A stretch of DNA of 35,964 bases from an uncultured Prevotellaceae bacterium (GTDB lineage: Bacteria; Bacteroidota; Bacteroidia; Bacteroidales; Bacteroidaceae), in NCBI GenBank assembly GCA_902761905.1, contig CACWMK010000050.1, positions 1 to 35,964 of the forward strand, read 5' to 3'. Position numbers and translations under genes: made by a program. This document shows, in pieces, positions 32,725 through 35,964 of the stretch (position 1 is its first letter; every line of letters starts with the position of its first letter). The notes beneath the pieces were generated by a model. The model did no database searches. It was not told the origin of the DNA and saw nothing but the letters and a program-made list of their open reading frames with translations.

Positions 32725-34740
32725 TTACCAAATATTTGCACGCTTTTCTTTAGTGATAAACATCTTGCTGTTAGGCTTGATTTTGAATGCATCATACCAT
32801 GAATCGATCATAGGCAGAGCGGCCATCACACGGGCACGATTTGGCGAGTGTACATCGCTGTTCACAATCATAGCTGTATACTCTGGTGTGGCATTGCTGG
32901 CCCAAACACGTGCATAAGCCAGATAGAAGCGCTGAGCTGGGGTAAAGCCATCGGCCTTCTTCAGAGGCTCCTGCTTCATACGATTCTCGAAGGCACGATA
33001 GGCTATCTTCAGTCCACCGTTGTCGCCGATGTTCTCGCCCAGGGTCTTCTGTCCGTTTATCTTCAGTCCTGGCAGAACTTCCTGCTCGCTAAACCAGTCG
33101 GCCAGCACCTTGGTGCGCTCGTCGTATTTTGCCTTATCATCAGCTGTCCACCAGTTCTTAAGGTTTCCGTCCTTGTCAAACTGGCAACCCTGATCGTCGA
33201 ATCCATGACTCATCTCGTGACCGATTACTACGCCGATAGCACCATAGTTTGCTGCGTAGTCGGCCTCTGGGTCGAAGAATGGTGGCTGCAGGATGGCTGC
33301 AGGGAAGTTGATGCTGTTGAAGAGTGGGTTGTAGAATGCGTTAACTGTCTGTGGTGTGCAAGCCATCTGGGTCTTGTCTACAGGTTGATGCCAATACTTG
33401 CGGAACATAGCTGCACGCGACTCCTGAACGATGCGGATATAGTTCTCTACCAGGTTCTCGCTTTCGCGAATGTCAACAAACTTCTCCATGTCCTGCCACT
33501 TGTCGGGATAACCCACATTGATATACATAGCGTGAAGTTTCTCCAGAGCCTTAGCCTTGGTAGAATCACTCATCCATGTGTTCTCCTTCAGACGATCTTC
33601 GAATGCCTTCTGCAAGTCCTTAACCAGACGAATCACACGCTGTTTGCTCGACTCAGGGAAGTACTCCTTAGCATACAGTTTGCCTACGGTCTCGCCCAGG
33701 TTGCCGCCGATTACGCTAACAGCGCGCTTCCATCTGGGCTGCTGCTCTTGTACACCTGTAATAACCTTGTTGGCCTCGAACTGTCGATCGCTGAATTCGT
33801 CAGAAAGAAATCCGCTAAAGGCCTTGATTACATGCAATTCCATATACGACTTCAGGTCTTCCAGACTGGTATTGGCCAGGATGTTCTCTACCTCGTGCAG
33901 AGGAGCAATCTCGCTGATGTTCACCTTGTCGATATCCTTTGGCATGCCCATAGCGTCGCGATAACCTGCCCAGTCGATGCCCTTAAAGTCCTGCAGCAAC
34001 TGTTCCCAAGGCATGATGTGGATGGTAGCCATAGGATTACGGCTTTCTACCTGATTCAGGGTCTTCACGCCGATGGCATGTTCGATGGCCCATTCGGCTT
34101 CCATCTTCTTCTGGGCTTCTTCATCGCTGTAACCTACCATCTTAAAGAGGTCCTTATTCAGTGCCTTGATGGCGTTTACAGTTGCCTTCTGCTGTTCGTT
34201 GGGTTCTGTATAATACTCCTGTGCCAGCGATGCACCACCATGACCACCAGCAATCATATACTCCGATGAGTTGAATGGATTAAGCGACAGACTGATACCA
34301 AATGGAGCAGTATTGAATCCCTTGGCATCAAACTCGCACATCAGTTTCAGTGCCTCTTCGCGAGTATTCAGTTCGCGTACCTTCTTCAGATAAGGCAGAA
34401 TGGGCTGATAGCCAAGTTTGTTACGGGTTATGGTGTCCATATACAGGCGATAGAGCGCACCAATCTTCTGTCCGTCAGAACCTTGTGGCAGATCTTTCTT
34501 TTCGGCGTACTTCATGATGAGCGCATTGATGCGGTCCTTGTTCAACTCCGACAGGTCAACGAATGCTCCATTGTCAGGATGCTGCTTGTCCAGAGGGTTG
34601 TTCTTAAGCCAATTACCTACGGCATACTGCCAGAAATCGTCACCAGGTTTTACGCTGGTGTCCATGTTTTGCTTGAAGTTTTGTGCCGAGCCGGCCACAC
34701 TTACCAGGGCCAGAGCAACGGCTAGAAATAGTTTTTTCAT
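32725..34740 (-). CDS. Secreted M13-family (neprilysin/PepO-like) zinc metallopeptidase
   Basis: The 671-residue protein has a signal peptide (MKKLFLAVALALVSVAGSAQ) and then the M13 N-terminal domain (MDTSVKPGDDFWQYAVGNWLKNNP, residues about 25-48). The catalytic domain has VNAFYNP, VIGHEMSHGFDDQG (HExxH zinc site) and GENIGDNGGLKIAYRAF (ENxxD-type third ligand). It ends MFITKEKRANIW, whereas many M13 enzymes end in CxVW; the Cys is absent here, as is usual in bacterial PepO-like forms. It is expected in the periplasm or outside the cell, cutting peptides. It has its own terminator and no clear TAnnTTTG promoter, so it may be transcribed with the sensor gene upstream. Length is normal. Confidence 0.93.
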   Translation of the reverse strand: MKKLFLAVALALVSVAGSAQNFKQNMDTSVKPGDDFWQYAVGNWLKNNPLDKQHPDNGAFVDLSELNKDRINALIMKYAEKKDLPQGSDGQKIGALYRLYMDTITRNKLGYQPILPYLKKVRELNTREEALKLMCEFDAKGFNTAPFGISLSLNPFNSSEYMIAGGHGGASLAQEYYTEPNEQQKATVNAIKALNKDLFKMVGYSDEEAQKKMEAEWAIEHAIGVKTLNQVESRNPMATIHIMPWEQLLQDFKGIDWAGYRDAMGMPKDIDKVNISEIAPLHEVENILANTSLEDLKSYMELHVIKAFSGFLSDEFSDRQFEANKVITGVQEQQPRWKRAVSVIGGNLGETVGKLYAKEYFPESSKQRVIRLVKDLQKAFEDRLKENTWMSDSTKAKALEKLHAMYINVGYPDKWQDMEKFVDIRESENLVENYIRIVQESRAAMFRKYWHQPVDKTQMACTPQTVNAFYNPLFNSINFPAAILQPPFFDPEADYAANYGAIGVVIGHEMSHGFDDQGCQFDKDGNLKNWWTADDKAKYDERTKVLADWFSEQEVLPGLKINGQKTLGENIGDNGGLKIAYRAFENRMKQEPLKKADGFTPAQRFYLAYARVWASNATPEYTAMIVNSDVHSPNRARVMAALPMIDSWYDAFKIKPNSKMFITKEKRANIW

Positions 34741-34824
34741 CTTTTAATTATTATAGTTTAAATAATCCGTTTTTATTCTTAGACGTTTCAAGAGTGCATT
34801 TTACTACACTACATCAAGAAAAAT

Positions 34825-35844
34825 CTACGAATTATCTTTTTTCTTTCTGTAGAAGACAGGCAATAGTATTAATACCAGAGCAATGATAAACAATGGTATC
34901 GATGCGTATATCAGCTTGTAATAGTCGCTTAGTATCACCTCGTTAGGACATACCAGAGCTATACTCCAACCCGTTTTGCGGAATGGCATATAGAATATGT
35001 AGCGCTGATTATCGTCTATCGTTATCGACTTATAGCCTGTCTCGCCTCCAATCATCTCCTTACCAAGCTTTGCCAGAGCCGAGTCGCCCAGTTCTTCGGC
35101 GGTGTCAAAGATGGTCTTGTGCAGTTGTTTTGTGCTGTCAGGATGTACTATGTATGTGCCCTTTACGCCTAGCAGCATACAGTAAGATTGCGGCATGGGG
35201 TGTTGCGACTTTACCTGACTGCTCAACCACTCTATTGGTACATCTACTGACAATACTCCTACAGTTTTTCCTTTGGCATCACTGATGGGCTGACAGTATG
35301 ATGTCATCACCTCGTGTACTATGATGCCCGTGGTGTTAGTTTCTTCGAATGGCTCTATCCAGCATTTGCGTCCAAGTTTGCATGGCACCTTATACCAGTC
35401 CATCTTAAAGTAGATATACTCATCGTCACCCTCCTGCTCTGTGTCTATACGACCATTGTTTTTATATGAGTAAGGCGAGAAGTAGCGTCCCTTCTCCATA
35501 AAGAAGTATGGCTCGAATGCTACGCTGCATCCCTTGATGTCTGGGTGGTTTGACACTAGCTCACGGCTGTAGTCAAACATCATGTCGGGCTGACTCAGGT
35601 GCGATTCAATCTGTGGTATGAGACTATCGGCAGCAGCCTCTATGTGCATCATTCGCTCGTCGGCATATTTCGTCATTTTCTCCAGTGTCAGCATAGCTTC
35701 GTTCATAGCGCTCTGCTGGATGGTCTGCCTGCTGAAAAACAGCATAAGCAGCAAACCAGCAATCACCACCACGCCAAGTGCGCAAAACGGCCACTTGTGT
35801 CGAAAATAAAACTCCGTAATCTTGCTAAAATCAGGCTTTCCCAT
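34825..35844 (-). CDS. dCache-type membrane sensor without an output domain
   Basis: The 339-residue protein has a first membrane helix (FCALGVVVIAGLLLMLFF), an extracytoplasmic region of about 250 residues with a double-Cache pattern (YADERMMHIEAAADSL; SVAFEPYFFMEKGRYFSPYSY; VLSVDVPIEWLSSQV; YIVHPDSTKQL; YIFYMPFRKTGWSIALV), then a second helix (LIYASIPLFIIALVLILLPVF) and a short basic tail YRKKKDNS. Cache domains bind small ligands. Related Bacteroidales proteins, as I recall, continue into HAMP and SpoIIE-type phosphatase or kinase domains, but here the protein stops directly after the second helix. The downstream sequence to 34741 holds no further domain. It may act through a partner or be truncated. 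It lies 84 bases upstream of the M13 gene. Confidence 0.8.
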   Translation of the reverse strand: MGKPDFSKITEFYFRHKWPFCALGVVVIAGLLLMLFFSRQTIQQSAMNEAMLTLEKMTKYADERMMHIEAAADSLIPQIESHLSQPDMMFDYSRELVSNHPDIKGCSVAFEPYFFMEKGRYFSPYSYKNNGRIDTEQEGDDEYIYFKMDWYKVPCKLGRKCWIEPFEETNTTGIIVHEVMTSYCQPISDAKGKTVGVLSVDVPIEWLSSQVKSQHPMPQSYCMLLGVKGTYIVHPDSTKQLHKTIFDTAEELGDSALAKLGKEMIGGETGYKSITIDDNQRYIFYMPFRKTGWSIALVCPNEVILSDYYKLIYASIPLFIIALVLILLPVFYRKKKDNS

Positions 35845-35888
35845 AATCCTCAGGTTAATTTAAACGGTTCTACAGGATTTAGTGTGAG

Positions 35889-35963
35889 TTAACTTAACGA
35901 TTTTAACACAAGGAAGTCTTTATGCAACGTCAAGTCGCCATAGAAGAAGAGTACAGCAATGCG
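35889..35963 (-). CDS. C-terminal end of an unidentified upstream gene
   Basis: The minus strand is open from the window edge to TAA at 35889-35891, about 24 codons, reading IAVLFFYGDLTLHKDFLVLK and ending SLS. The composition looks protein-like and the gap to the Cache gene is 44 bases, so the two could share an operon. The fragment is too short to identify. Confidence 0.4.
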   Translation of the reverse strand, partial: RIAVLFFYGDLTLHKDFLVLKSLS

Positions 35964-35964
35964 G

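Noticed and set aside
32848-34269. Long plus-strand open frame (473 codons) opposite the M13 peptidase gene
   Set aside because: The minus strand carries all M13 motifs; the antisense frame has no recognisable domain or promoter and is a coding shadow.

Overview
The window looks like a chromosomal segment of a Bacteroidales bacterium, most likely Prevotella or a close relative. Four signs point there. Promoters carry the Bacteroidetes -7 box TAnnTTTG with TTTG about 20 bases upstream. Start codons are not preceded by Shine-Dalgarno sequences. A PorZ-like type IX secretion protein is present. Several families typical of this order occur (DUF3667, DUF6080, a DUF6108-like protein, a fucose isomerase-like protein of the Bacteroides type). 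No tRNA, rRNA, CRISPR array or complete insertion sequence was seen.

Region 1 (1-9803) is mostly housekeeping. It holds the 5' part of a sugar isomerase (minus), a DUF3667 zinc-ribbon membrane protein, leuS, a YitT-RdgB open reading frame, porZ and nadA (minus). leuS is broken by a deletion near 3053-3059. porZ may be short in the middle. YitT and RdgB are joined in one frame.

Region 2 (9804-15016) is a variable strip. It opens with a 410-base AT-rich intergenic region carrying a cluster of DnaA-box-like sequences, a candidate replication origin. Then come a TrmH-family methyltransferase, an operon of an ECF sigma factor with a membrane-spanning tail plus two envelope proteins (the second frameshifted), a strong terminator, a five-unit array with a 22-base period, a truncated TPR-type lipoprotein, an unfamiliar GC-rich fragment, two copies of a small MKELT gene (one truncated) and duplicated promoters.

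Region 3 (15017-24683, plus) is metG followed, with almost no gaps, by a surface-glycan operon. Its genes encode a fused CTP-type nucleotidyltransferase/PLP enzyme, an opine-dehydrogenase-family enzyme, a CDP-glycerol glycerophosphotransferase-family enzyme, a Wzx-type flippase, a membrane acyltransferase and a glycosyltransferase. Read together, the first three suggest synthesis and transfer of a CDP-activated amino-alcohol or opine-type phosphate substituent. This is the most interesting hypothesis in the window and it is not proven.

Region 4 (24685-32574, minus) is a tight operon running yicC, gmk, nadD, an EptA-like phosphoethanolamine transferase, two acyltransferases, a HAD phosphatase and a DUF6080 membrane protein. 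It converges on the glycan operon with one base between stop codons. One acyltransferase carries two separate palindromic repeat insertions (66 and 69 nt) that keep the reading frame.

Region 5 (32575-35964, minus) holds a secreted M13 metallopeptidase, a dCache-type sensor without an output domain, and the last codons of another gene.
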